From the NCBI RefSeq assembly GCF_022810405.1, contig NZ_JALGQE010000017.1:25937-89936 (forward strand): a stretch of DNA of 64,000 nt, given 5' to 3'. This document shows, piece by piece, positions 25,765 to 34,078 of the stretch. Numbering within the stretch: position 1 is the stretch's first letter; each line of letters opens with the position of its first letter. The notes under the pieces were generated by a model. That model had not been told where the DNA came from. It searched no databases and saw only the letters and a list, made by a program, of their open reading frames with translations. The stretch is from Rhodococcus sp. ARC_M5. Lineage in GTDB: Bacteria; Actinomycetota; Actinomycetes; Mycobacteriales; Mycobacteriaceae. The translations under genes were made by a program, and so were the position numbers.

Positions 25765-25859
25765 CCTTCACCGGACGATTGTGTCAACCCGCTGTGAAAT
25801 GATCGGACTCGGTAGTACCCGAAGCAGGCAGTAGTCGAAGCAGGACAAGGAGTGATGTC

Positions 25860-26294
25860 GTGGCCAAGCAGCTGTTGGTGCTCAACGGTCCGAATCTGAA
25901 CATGCTCGGAACCAGGCAGCCCGAGGTGTACGGCCACGCCACCCTCGCCGACGTCGTCGCCCTGTGCGAGAAGACCGCCGCCGACCACGGACTCACCGTC
26001 CGCGCCGAGCAGTCCAACCACGAGGGACAGCTCATCGACTGGATCCACGAGGCCCGCGGGGTGGCGTCGGGCATCGTCATCAACCCGGGCGGGTTGACCC
26101 ATACCTCCGTGGCACTGCGCGACGCCCTCGTCATCCCCGAGGTTCCGATCATCGAGGTGCACATCTCCAACGTGCACGCCCGCGAGGAGTTTCGGCACCA
26201 CTCCTACGTCTCCCCTATCGCCAGCGGGGTGATCGCCGGACTCGGGATCGACGGCTACAAGTTCGCCATCGAACGACTCGCTTCTCTCGTCTGA
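25860..26294 (+). CDS. aroQ: 3-dehydroquinate dehydratase, type II
   Basis: Shikimate-pathway enzyme converting 3-dehydroquinate to 3-dehydroshikimate; forms a dodecamer in the cytosol. It has 144 residues, the family size. [18 protein letters not shown] contains the catalytic loop with Tyr24. [18 protein letters not shown] and [17 protein letters not shown] carry the active-site His and substrate-binding residues. GTG 25860 follows a good AAGGAG site. Other aro genes are absent, so in this genome aroQ is separated from them or this is an extra copy. Confidence 0.95.
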   Translation: MAKQLLVLNGPNLNMLGTRQPEVYGHATLADVVALCEKTAADHGLTVRAEQSNHEGQLIDWIHEARGVASGIVINPGGLTHTSVALRDALVIPEVPIIEVHISNVHAREEFRHHSYVSPIASGVIAGLGIDGYKFAIERLASLV

Positions 26295-26316
26295 TACAAC
26301 TCTCGTCTGATACAGC
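26285..26316. repeat. 16-bp tandem duplication over aroQ stop
   Basis: TCTCGTCTGATACAAC and TCTCGTCTGATACAGC lie head to tail. The first holds the aroQ TGA (26292-26294), and a partial third copy follows. It adds to the set of boundary repeats in this region. Confidence 0.7.
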
Positions 26317-26356
26317 TCTCATCGGACGCTCAGGATTGCTTGCCTAGACTGGCCGC

Positions 26357-27115
26357 GTGAACACGAGCAAGAACGTCTCGAAAGACATCAAGGCCATGCA
26401 AAACGGCGACAAGAATCGTCGAACTCTCGTTCAGATAGTCGTGGCAGTCGTTCTGATCGCGCTCGTGGCGGCGATCGCTCTGTTCATCGTCAACCGGGAT
26501 TCCTCCTCGGACGATGCGGCATCTGCCGCCGACTCCGGTGCGTCGTCCGGACCGCAGCTCACCCCCACCTCGCTCACCGAAAACGGTGCGATCCGCTTCG
26601 GCAACCCCGACGCCTCCACGGTGATCAGCGTCGTCGAGGACTTCCAGTGCCCGGCGTGCAAGAACTTCGAAGCCCTCAGCGGATCGACGCTGCAGCAACT
26701 GGCAGACGCAGGCAATGTCGCCGTCGACTACCGTCCCATCTCCATTCTCGATCGGTTCTCGAACGGAACCATGTACTCGACCCGCTCGGCGAGCGCAGCG
26801 ATCTGCGTCGCCGAGAACGATCGCGACAGCTGGATGAACTGGCATACCGCGATGTTCGCGCAGCAGCCCGCCGAGAACGGCACCGGGCTGACCGACGACG
26901 AGCTCGTCGAGATCGCCACGTCGGCAGGGGCCGACTCCCCCGCCACCGCGTCGTGCATCACCGACGGCAGCTACACCGACTGGGTCACCACTCAGACGCA
27001 ATCGGTCATCGGCGAAGGCATCAACGGAACGCCGAACGTGCGCGTCAACGGCACCGACATCTCCAACCCAACGCCCGAGAACATTCTCGCCGCCGCCGCA
27101 GCAGCCGGTAACTGA
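26357..27115 (+). CDS. Membrane-anchored DsbA-like thiol-disulfide oxidoreductase
   Basis: 252 residues. A basic N-terminus is followed by one membrane helix (about 23-45), an extracytoplasmic Ser/Ala-rich tether and a thioredoxin-fold domain. The redox motif is C98-P-A-C101 in VVEDFQCPACKNFEAL, and the cis-Pro loop is GTPNVRVNG. It should introduce disulfides into exported proteins and be reoxidised by the VKOR homologue encoded 20 nt downstream. The start is GTG 26357; an in-frame ATG follows at codon 14 if GTG is not used. Confidence 0.9.
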   Translation: MNTSKNVSKDIKAMQNGDKNRRTLVQIVVAVVLIALVAAIALFIVNRDSSSDDAASAADSGASSGPQLTPTSLTENGAIRFGNPDASTVISVVEDFQCPACKNFEALSGSTLQQLADAGNVAVDYRPISILDRFSNGTMYSTRSASAAICVAENDRDSWMNWHTAMFAQQPAENGTGLTDDELVEIATSAGADSPATASCITDGSYTDWVTTQTQSVIGEGINGTPNVRVNGTDISNPTPENILAAAAAAGN

Positions 27116-27135
27116 GCAGCCACCGGTACCGATCC

Positions 27136-27753
27136 ATGAGAATCCGTGCAGGTGCTACAGTTGTCGGCCCAGCCGCCTTCACCGTCCTCAGTGCTCTCGG
27201 GTTGCTCGCCGCGCTCACGCTGACGATCGAGCGATTCAAACTGCTCGAGGACGCGTCGTACGTCCCGTCGTGCAGCCTGAATCCGGTGCTCTCGTGCGGG
27301 TCGGTCATGGTGACGAAACAAGCTGCGCTGTTCGGTTTTCCGAACCCCATCCTCGGCATCGTCGCGTTCTCCGTCGCCCTCGTCGCCGGAGTCCTCGCAC
27401 TCGGCCGCGTCGAACTGCCACATTGGTTCTGGCTCGGGCTGAGCGCGGGCCTACTGCTCGGTGAAGTGTTCGTACACTGGCTGATCTTCGAAAGCCTCTA
27501 CGAGATCGGTGCGTTGTGCCCGTACTGCATGGTCGTGTGGGCGGTGACGATGCCGTTGTTCGTGCTGGCTCTGAGCCGACTGATCAGTACCGGCTCGAAC
27601 AACACCGGCCCGAACAACACCGACCCGAGCAACACCGGCACACTCGGCCGCCTCTTCCTGGAATGGCGCTGGACGCTGCTGGCCGTGTGGTACGCAATCG
27701 TCGTCGCGCTCATCGGAATCCGGTTCTCGGACTACTGGGCAACCTTTCTCTGA
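27136..27753 (+). CDS. Vitamin K epoxide reductase (VKOR) family protein
   Basis: Polytopic membrane protein of 205 residues that reoxidises DsbA-like proteins and passes electrons to menaquinone, replacing DsbB in actinobacteria. The loop pair C46-SLNPVLS-C54 and the quinone-side C128-P-Y-C131 are all present, with about five helices. A cytosolic/periplasmic loop after helix 4 has three repeats of Asn-Asn-Thr-Gly/Asp-Pro encoded by 15-bp units (27595-27639), absent from the usual core. The gene ends in a second 15-bp repeat array containing several stops. Confidence 0.9.
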   Translation: MRIRAGATVVGPAAFTVLSALGLLAALTLTIERFKLLEDASYVPSCSLNPVLSCGSVMVTKQAALFGFPNPILGIVAFSVALVAGVLALGRVELPHWFWLGLSAGLLLGEVFVHWLIFESLYEIGALCPYCMVVWAVTMPLFVLALSRLISTGSNNTGPNNTDPSNTGTLGRLFLEWRWTLLAVWYAIVVALIGIRFSDYWATFL

Positions 27754-27793
27754 ATGTCCCTGCTCTGAATGTCCCTGCTCTGAATGTCCCTGC
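27749..27793. repeat. 15-bp tandem repeat (3 units) over VKOR stop
   Basis: Three perfect copies of TCTGAATGTCCCTGC from 27749 plus a partial fourth. Each contains a TGA, the first being the VKOR stop, so extra copies would leave the protein unchanged. It lies within the 124-bp spacer before the next start. Confidence 0.85.
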
Positions 27794-27917
27794 TCTGACA
27801 GTTTCGCAAAACTCATGAGTCGAACGTCTGCACCGTGCATGATGGATGCAGCACCCGAGTGAGACTGATCACAGCTCCTGGCTCGGGGAAGATCGTTCGA
27901 GTAACAGGAGTCGATAC

Positions 27918-29477
27918 ATGGCAGGCGATCCCTTCGCAGTCATCGTTGCCGTCATCGTGTCGGCCGCCGGCGTAGTCGCCGGAACCGACGCCCCGGCCCC
28001 GATTCCGGATCAGGCGGTGCAGGATCAGGCGGCAGAGATTGCCGCCACCGCCGAGGATCAGGCGAAGACGATGAGCGATCAGTGGACAGAACTCCTGGGC
28101 ACCATGCCCGAACCGGCCGCCGACATCGCCGACCGCACCCTCTCCGACGCCGCCGAAGGCCTGCACACCGCCGCCGAACCGATGCTTCCCGACCTGCCGA
28201 CGGTGGAAGACATCGAGGCAGCCGACCCAGCGCTGGTCGACCCAGATGCAGCCGACGCAGATCCAGCCGACGCCGCGGCAGCCGGTATTGCTGCATTGTC
28301 GACCGACCCGGCTGCGGCCGCCTTGCCCGCCGCAGCTGTGGCTTCTGCCAGTTCTCTCTCTGCCCCTCTGCCGTTCAGTGTGTTCTCGCCGAGTGCTCTC
28401 GCGTCCACTGCTGTGGCCACCACCGCAGCCGCACTCGGCGCCGGTGCCGTCCAATTCGCCGGCCGGACATACACCGCCGCCGATATCGCCACCCAGACGG
28501 CGTTCATGGCGTCGGCCGAGGCCATTCGGCGTGCGTTGTTTCCCGGTCTACCGGTCACGTTCACCGGCATCAATGTGGGCCCGATCGGTCTGGGTGCGGT
28601 AGGAGCCATCACCGCGTTCGTGCCGTGGCTGCAGAAGGCAGGCAACATCTGCGGCGGCGTCAAGGCCACCACGATCGCCGCACTCTATGCCGCCGAGAAC
28701 GGCTTTCGGCACGGGCCCACTGCGCCGGTATCGAGCACCGGCGCGCAAGGTCCGGGGCAGTTCATGCCCGGCACATGGGCGACGTACGGCAAGGACTACG
28801 ACGGCAACGGCGTCACCGACGTCAACAGCATCGGCGATTCGGTGATGGCGTCGGGCACCCTGCTGTGCGATATCTACGGGCAGGTCGACGGTTGGAAGCG
28901 CGAGGGCAAGGTGTCCGGTGACACCTTGGATCTGACCCTGGCCGGGTACAACGCGGGCGCGGGAGCGGTCCTACGATCGGGCGGAATGCCCTCGGGCACA
29001 TTCGATTACGAGACGCAGACCAAGCCGTACGTGTCCCGCATCCGGGCGACCGAAGCGCAGTTCGCCGCCATCCTCACCCCGTTCGCCGGACTCGACCTCA
29101 CCGGAATCGGCGGCCGATCGGTTCAGTTGGCGATGGACTACCTGGGACTGCCGTACGTGTGGGGCGGCGGAAACATCAACGGACCGTCCGGCGGCGGTTT
29201 CGACTGCTCGGGTCTGACGTCGTACGCCCTCTACAAGGCCTCGGGCGGAAAAGTGACCCTGCCCCGCACCTCGGAAACTCAGTGGAACGTGGGCACCGAG
29301 ATCCCCATGGAGCTCGCGCAACCGGGCGATCTGCTGTTCGGAAACTTCGGACCGGCCGGACCGGGTCACGTGGCGATCTACATGGGCAACGGCCAGATGG
29401 TGCATGCTCCCACCACCGGAGACGTCGTGCGGGTGGCTCCGGTGTTCGACGGCATGCGGGCACGTCACATCGTCTGA
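27918..29477 (+). CDS. Bifunctional lytic transglycosylase / NlpC-P60 endopeptidase-like wall hydrolase
   Basis: 519 residues. After a hydrophobic N-terminus (FAVIVAVIVSAAGVVAG) comes a long Ala/Asp/Pro-rich region (to about 240). A transglycosylase-like domain follows (AALYAAENGFRHG with the candidate Glu, then GPGQFMPGTWATYGKDYDGNG and AGYNAGAGAV). The C-terminal NlpC/P60 peptidase has FDCSGLTSY (Cys), GPGHVAIYMG (His) and QMVHAP. It should cleave both glycan and stem peptide. ATG 27918 has AGGAG 7 nt upstream, so the longer frame before it is not used. It resembles RipA/phage-type bifunctional hydrolases. Confidence 0.88.
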   Translation: MAGDPFAVIVAVIVSAAGVVAGTDAPAPIPDQAVQDQAAEIAATAEDQAKTMSDQWTELLGTMPEPAADIADRTLSDAAEGLHTAAEPMLPDLPTVEDIEAADPALVDPDAADADPADAAAAGIAALSTDPAAAALPAAAVASASSLSAPLPFSVFSPSALASTAVATTAAALGAGAVQFAGRTYTAADIATQTAFMASAEAIRRALFPGLPVTFTGINVGPIGLGAVGAITAFVPWLQKAGNICGGVKATTIAALYAAENGFRHGPTAPVSSTGAQGPGQFMPGTWATYGKDYDGNGVTDVNSIGDSVMASGTLLCDIYGQVDGWKREGKVSGDTLDLTLAGYNAGAGAVLRSGGMPSGTFDYETQTKPYVSRIRATEAQFAAILTPFAGLDLTGIGGRSVQLAMDYLGLPYVWGGGNINGPSGGGFDCSGLTSYALYKASGGKVTLPRTSETQWNVGTEIPMELAQPGDLLFGNFGPAGPGHVAIYMGNGQMVHAPTTGDVVRVAPVFDGMRARHIV

Positions 29478-29512
29478 CGGTGCACTCGTAGCTGTCCGCG
29501 TACAGTGCGAGC

Positions 29513-30304
29513 GTGACCAATGCACGCGTGGAACCGGCCGGCTTCGACGACGATCTGGCACCGGAGCCGCCGCCCGGTGAGGGCTTCGAGACCAGCTGGC
29601 CGGTGCGGACCGGGGACATCGATCCGAGCAACCGACTGCGGTTCGACGGGGTCGCCCGCTACCTGCAGGACATCGGTACCGACAACCTCGACGCCACTCC
29701 GCTCGGTAAGACGGACCCGATGTGGATCGTGCGACGCACCGTCATCGACGTCTTCGAGCCCATCCACTTCCCGGACCGCGTGCACATGCGCCGATGGTGT
29801 TCCTCGATGTCGACCCGATGGTCCAACATGCGGGTGGCGTTGACGACGCCGAAGGGCGGACGCGTCGAAACCGAGGGCTTCTGGATCAACATCAGCAAGG
29901 ACACCGGAATGCCGACCCGCATCAGTGACGGGGCTCTGGAAATGCTGGCGCGAACCACCGATCAACACCGGTTGCGATGGAAGGCCTGGCTGACCGAGCC
30001 GGTGCCGGCCGAATCGCCTACCGACCTGCACTTCCCTTTGCGCGCAACCGATATCGACCCGTTCAACCACCTCAACAATGCGGCCTACTGGCACGCGATC
30101 GAGGAGTTGCTGGTCGATGTGCCCGCGTTGGCCGCGGCACCCCACCGCGCCGTCATCGAGTACCTGACGCCGGTGCTCGCGGGGGAACGCGTCACTCTGC
30201 GCCACCGCTACGACGGCGGTGTGTTGACCGTCTGGTTCGTCGTCACCGGAGCATCGGGCGAGCCGACGGTCCGCACCGTGGCCAAGATTGCGCCCAAGGC
30301 GTGA
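29513..30304 (+). CDS. Acyl-ACP thioesterase (double hot-dog)
   Basis: 263-residue cytosolic protein with two hot-dog domains. The first starts WPVRTGDIDPSNRLRFDGVARYLQDIG. The second has RATDIDPFNHLNNAAYWHAIEE, whose DxNxHxNN-like pattern (DIDPFNHLNN) carries the predicted catalytic Asn/His. It is likely to release fatty acids from ACP or CoA. GTG 29513 is the only reasonable start. Its 3' end overlaps the convergent AMP-ligase gene by 97 bp, and no terminator separates them. Confidence 0.85.
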   Translation: MTNARVEPAGFDDDLAPEPPPGEGFETSWPVRTGDIDPSNRLRFDGVARYLQDIGTDNLDATPLGKTDPMWIVRRTVIDVFEPIHFPDRVHMRRWCSSMSTRWSNMRVALTTPKGGRVETEGFWINISKDTGMPTRISDGALEMLARTTDQHRLRWKAWLTEPVPAESPTDLHFPLRATDIDPFNHLNNAAYWHAIEELLVDVPALAAAPHRAVIEYLTPVLAGERVTLRHRYDGGVLTVWFVVTGASGEPTVRTVAKIAPKA

Positions 30305-31662
30305 CGGTCGAGCTTGCCGCGGGGTGTGCGGGGTAGGGAATCCAGGAAGGCGATCACCACCGGCATGGCGGGACCCGGCAGCAGCGCCCTGAGGTGGTGA
30401 CGAATACTGGATGCGGATGGCGGATCATGTTGCGCAACAACGACTCCGGCCGCCGGAACCTCACCGGCTCGATCGTCGGGCAGGCCGAGCACTCCGGCAT
30501 CGAGAATGCCGGGGATCGACAACAGTGCCGCCTCGATCGGAGCCAACTCGACGTTGAGTCCGGCTCGAACGATCGTCTCGCTGCCACGGCCGTGCAGAAT
30601 CAATCGACCCTCGTGGACACTTCCGCGATCGCCGACGGTCATCCACCCGCTTGTGTCCGGCCCCGCAGTTACCGACTCCTGCTTGCCTTCTCGACCCAGA
30701 TAGCCGTCGAACAGCATGTCGCTGCGCACATGCAGCAGCTCGTTCCTAATCTCCACCTCGACCCCGTCGAACAGCCGTCCGCTGACCTCTGTGCCGCTGC
30801 TTTCGATGCGGTCGTAGGAGACGAAACTGAGCTCGGACGCACCGTAGAAGTGCGTCATGGTTGCGTTCGGTAGCGCCGTCGCCAGTGCCGCTCGACCCGA
30901 CTGCGGCCATCGCGCCGCAGAGGAGAGCACCTCACGGACACTCGGGGCCAGAGCTCCGGAACGCGCGATGTCCCAGGCGATGGTCGGTACCGAATACAGG
31001 TGCGTCGGAGCGTCGTCGAGAGCGATCGCCGCTGGGCGTAGGTCCACCGTCGCACCGCGGGTAAGCCCGTGCACCGCACCGTAGAGAAAGTGCGTGTGAT
31101 CGAGGGTGCCGGATGCAGACACCCGATCGCCCGGCCCGAGATCGAACAGTGCATCGGAGCGATCGAGCGTGGCCGCCCACGACGCCTGATCACGGACGAA
31201 CAACTTGGGCGGGCCGGTGGTTCCCGAGGTGATGCCCACGAGCAGTTCGGAATTCGGTGCGGGCGGATCGAGCGCCGCGGCACGGCCGGTGGTGAGCTCC
31301 TCGGGTGCCAGCACGGTGTCGGCACCCCAACGATGCACTCGTGCGTGCTGACGCGGATGCGCGACGATCAGCGAGGGCTCACACACCGCCGTGACATCGG
31401 CGAATTCGTGAGCCAACAGATGTCGATGCAGCAGAACGACACTCACCCCGGCATGCATCGCCGCAACGACGACCACCAACGACCCGATATCCGACGTCGG
31501 CAATACCGCGATGCGACGCATCCCTGCCACTGCGGTCGCAGTGCAGGTCACCCGATCCCAGAATTCACGGTAGGTGATCTCCCCGGACGCGTCGACGACG
31601 GCTACTCCGAGACGGTCGGAATGCCGCGCTATCCGGGCGGCGAGAAGCTCACTCGTCATCAT
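30208..31662 (-). CDS. AMP-forming acyl-CoA ligase/synthetase, last gene of the biotin-transport operon
   Basis: ANL-superfamily ligase of about 484 residues (ATG 31662 or 31659). The P-loop-like LVGITSGTTGPPKLFVRD is present, then HFYGASELSF (A5), GWMTVGDRG (A7), HGRGSETIVRAGLNVEL and the C-terminal PRTPRGKLDRHAL with the adenylating Lys. It is shorter than typical fatty acyl ligases. The start lies inside the EcfT gene end, so it is part of the bioY operon. The last 28 residues after RHALG have no homologous match expected and lie antisense to the thioesterase. Its substrate is unknown; a carboxylic acid linked to biotin is the contextual guess. Confidence 0.82.
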   Translation of the reverse strand: MMTSELLAARIARHSDRLGVAVVDASGEITYREFWDRVTCTATAVAGMRRIAVLPTSDIGSLVVVVAAMHAGVSVVLLHRHLLAHEFADVTAVCEPSLIVAHPRQHARVHRWGADTVLAPEELTTGRAAALDPPAPNSELLVGITSGTTGPPKLFVRDQASWAATLDRSDALFDLGPGDRVSASGTLDHTHFLYGAVHGLTRGATVDLRPAAIALDDAPTHLYSVPTIAWDIARSGALAPSVREVLSSAARWPQSGRAALATALPNATMTHFYGASELSFVSYDRIESSGTEVSGRLFDGVEVEIRNELLHVRSDMLFDGYLGREGKQESVTAGPDTSGWMTVGDRGSVHEGRLILHGRGSETIVRAGLNVELAPIEAALLSIPGILDAGVLGLPDDRAGEVPAAGVVVAQHDPPSASSIRHHLRALLPGPAMPVVIAFLDSLPRTPRGKLDRHALGAILATVRTVGSPDAPVTTNQTVNTPPS

Positions 31663-32257
31663 CGTCGACACCGCGCGCGACGAGGGCATCACCCATGGCG
31701 TCGGCGGTACGGAGGGCGCGCACCAGGACCGGCGTTGCCAGTGCCGTCATCGACCACTGCAGTCCGCGGGCCTTACGGGCCTGCGAGACCTCCTGCACGA
31801 TCGACGCCAGCAGCGGAATGCATCGAATGGCCAAAGCCAGGAGCAGTCCGATGCGTTCCGGATCGACGCCGAAGCGTCGGACAGGGCCGAGCGCTCGGGT
31901 GACGGTGTCGAGCATGTCGGTCACCCGGGTGGTGAGCGTGACGAGGGCCGCCAGAGCAACGGAGATCACCAACACCCCGCACACCACCACGGCGCGCTGC
32001 CAGGTCGTGATGATCACCTGGAACACCCCGATGATCAGCAGCATCCAGAGCACCGGACGTAGTTGTGCCAATGCGACTTTCAGCGGGATTCGGGCTACCA
32101 CGAACAGTACTGCGACCACCAGCGCCACGACACCGACCTCGAGCGGGGTGCGCGCGAAGATCACCGTCGCCAGGATTGCGAAGATCAGCGCCAGCAACTT
32201 CGATCCCGGGCTCATCCGGTGCAGCAGTGAGGTGCCGGGGCGGTACAGACCGATCAT
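31649..32257 (-). CDS. bioN: ECF transporter transmembrane component (EcfT/BioN)
   Basis: 202-residue membrane protein that couples the ATPase to the substrate-binding subunit BioY. About four to five helices are visible. The coupling helix carries ARKARGL, and a second ARG-like motif is in LVARGV, both characteristic of EcfT. ATG 32257 overlaps the EcfA stop by 4 nt. Clustering with bioY and a single ATPase gene gives the dedicated BioMNY arrangement known in actinobacteria and rhizobia. Confidence 0.88.
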   Translation of the reverse strand: MIGLYRPGTSLLHRMSPGSKLLALIFAILATVIFARTPLEVGVVALVVAVLFVVARIPLKVALAQLRPVLWMLLIIGVFQVIITTWQRAVVVCGVLVISVALAALVTLTTRVTDMLDTVTRALGPVRRFGVDPERIGLLLALAIRCIPLLASIVQEVSQARKARGLQWSMTALATPVLVRALRTADAMGDALVARGVDDDDE

Positions 32258-32934
32258 CCGATCAACTCCCGATAGGCCGGGACCGCGGCGGCAGGGGTGC
32301 CGTCGAACGCGATGCGGCCGTCGTCGATGACGATGACGCGCTCGAAGCTGTCCAGCAGTGCCAGTTGGTGAGTCACGACGACGACTTGCTGGTCCATCGA
32401 ATCCAGAGCCTGCGCGACGACGCGTCCGTTGCGCAGATCGAGAAGCGTCGTCGGCTCGTCCGCAACGACCACCTCCGGCCGTCGAATGAGGACGGCACCG
32501 ATCGCGAGCAGTTGTTTCTGTCCACCCGAGAGCAGATGCGCCGGATGGTCGCGGTGCTGATCGAGACGGAAGCGAACGAGAATCTCCTCGACCCGCTCGG
32601 CCACCTCTACCTTGCTCAGACCGGACCTACGCAACGAGAACGCGAGATCCTCTGCAACAGTGGGCATCACGATCTGCGAATCCGGATCGGTGAACACGAA
32701 CCCGACCTTCTTGCGAACCTGCGCACCCTTCTTCGCGGCATCGATGCCGTCGACCGTGACGCGGCCCGTATCGGGCTTGATCAGACCGTTGATCATCCGC
32801 GCGAGCGTCGACTTACCCGAGCCGTTGGAGCCGATGATGCCGATTCGGCGCTCGTCGAACTCGAGGTCGATGCTGCGGAGCACCTGCCGTTCCCCGAACG
32901 AGTGCGAAGTGTTCTCGAACTTGATCGTGCTCAT
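32254..32934 (-). CDS. bioM: ECF transporter ATP-binding protein (EcfA/BioM)
   Basis: ABC ATPase of 226 residues. Walker A is GSNGSGKST, the Q-loop lies in FVFTDPDSQIVMPTV (the DPDxQ form typical of ECF ATPases), the signature is LLSGGQKQ, Walker B is VVVADEPT and the H-loop is VVVTHQ. ATG 32934 (MSTIKFENTSH) is preferred over GTG 32940. It powers biotin uptake with BioN and BioY. It follows the thiolase gene by 10 nt within the same operon. Confidence 0.9.
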   Translation of the reverse strand: MSTIKFENTSHSFGERQVLRSIDLEFDERRIGIIGSNGSGKSTLARMINGLIKPDTGRVTVDGIDAAKKGAQVRKKVGFVFTDPDSQIVMPTVAEDLAFSLRRSGLSKVEVAERVEEILVRFRLDQHRDHPAHLLSGGQKQLLAIGAVLIRRPEVVVADEPTTLLDLRNGRVVAQALDSMDQQVVVVTHQLALLDSFERVIVIDDGRIAFDGTPAAAVPAYRELIG

Positions 32935-32944
32935 ACACACCCAC

Positions 32945-34078
32945 TCATGTTGCTCGCTCCACCAGCATCGCTATTCCCTGCCCGCCGCCGATGGCGCAGG
33001 CCGCCAGGCCCAGTCCCGGGCCCCCGGTGTGCAGCATTCGAGAGGCCAACCGCACCAGAAGAATTGCGCCCGATGCTCCCCACGGGTGGCCCATCGCGAT
33101 GGCTCCCCCGTCGGGGCAGATGCGATCCTCGTCGAGGCCCACTTCATCCGAGACCGCCAGCACGACCGACGCGAACGCCTCGGTGATCTCGACGATTTCG
33201 ATGTCGCCGAGGCCCACCCCGGTACGAGCGAGCAGCTTCTCGATCGCCGGCACCGGGCCGAGACCGGGAAGCGCCGGATCGGACCCTGCGACCGCACTGC
33301 CGAGGATCCGCAACGTCGGCATCCCGGCTGCCCGATCGGCCGAGGTGATGGCCAGAACCGCCGCCCCGTCTGATATTCCGCACGAGTTGCCCGCGGTCAC
33401 CGTGCCGTCGGAGGTGAAGGTGGGGCGCAGCCTGCCGAGCCGCTGGGCGGTCATGTTCGGCCGGATGCGCTCATCGGTTGCGACATCGTTCACGGTGACG
33501 ATCTCGGCCGAGAAGTCGCAGGCCGCGGCACGCGCGAACGACCGTGCAGCGTAGGCATCTTGGCGTTCGCGCCCGATGCCCCGGATTCGCGCGAGGTCGT
33601 CCGCCGCCACCCCCATGTCCGGGTCCTCGAAACCGTGGGGAGCGAAGGGCGCTCGGGTATAGCGGACGGGTTCTGCGCCGTCCACCGGCGGCCAGAATCG
33701 CCACGGGCTGGTGCTGGCAGATTCGACGCCGCCGGCCAGAATCAGCGTCTCGTCGCCGCTGCGGATGCGCGACGCAGCCTGCGCGACGGCGTCGAGCCCG
33801 GACCCGCACTGCCGATCGACCGTGACTCCGGGAACGCCGACACCGAGGCCCGCGAGCAGCGACGAGACCCGTGCGACGTCGCCGCCGGGGCCGAGACAGT
33901 TGCCGAGGATCACATCGTCGATCGGGGTGTCGAGTGAGCCGACCTCTGCTGCAACAGCTTTCAACACCGGCGCGGCGAGTTCCGGTGCGGTGACATCGGC
34001 GAACCCATGCCCGGCGATCCCGATAGCCGTACGTTTCGCCGCGACGATGACGGGGACATTCACTGCAGGCACAGTCAC
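32945..34078 (-). CDS. Thiolase family protein (YhfS-like) in the biotin operon
   Basis: 377-residue thiolase. The acylation Cys is in VDRQCGSGLDAV, the His in GGAIAMGHPWGASG, and the second Cys in LAACAIGGGQG. The usual NEAF motif reads EITEAFA, so the Asn that helps form an oxyanion hole is Thr. GTG 34078 overlaps the upstream ligase stop by 4 nt, which fixes the start. In Bacillus a BioY homologue (yhfU) is grouped with a ligase (yhfT) and a thiolase (yhfS) under BirA control, so this association recurs. The reaction is not known: it could cleave or build a 3-ketoacyl-CoA of a biotin-related dicarboxylate. Confidence 0.85.
   Translation of the reverse strand: MTVPAVNVPVIVAAKRTAIGIAGHGFADVTAPELAAPVLKAVAAEVGSLDTPIDDVILGNCLGPGGDVARVSSLLAGLGVGVPGVTVDRQCGSGLDAVAQAASRIRSGDETLILAGGVESASTSPWRFWPPVDGAEPVRYTRAPFAPHGFEDPDMGVAADDLARIRGIGRERQDAYAARSFARAAACDFSAEIVTVNDVATDERIRPNMTAQRLGRLRPTFTSDGTVTAGNSCGISDGAAVLAITSADRAAGMPTLRILGSAVAGSDPALPGLGPVPAIEKLLARTGVGLGDIEIVEITEAFASVVLAVSDEVGLDEDRICPDGGAIAMGHPWGASGAILLVRLASRMLHTGGPGLGLAACAIGGGQGIAMLVERAT

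Noticed and set aside
28082..28921. Plus-strand alternative frame within the wall-hydrolase gene
   Set aside because: Arg/His-rich shadow of the NlpC/P60 gene without motifs.
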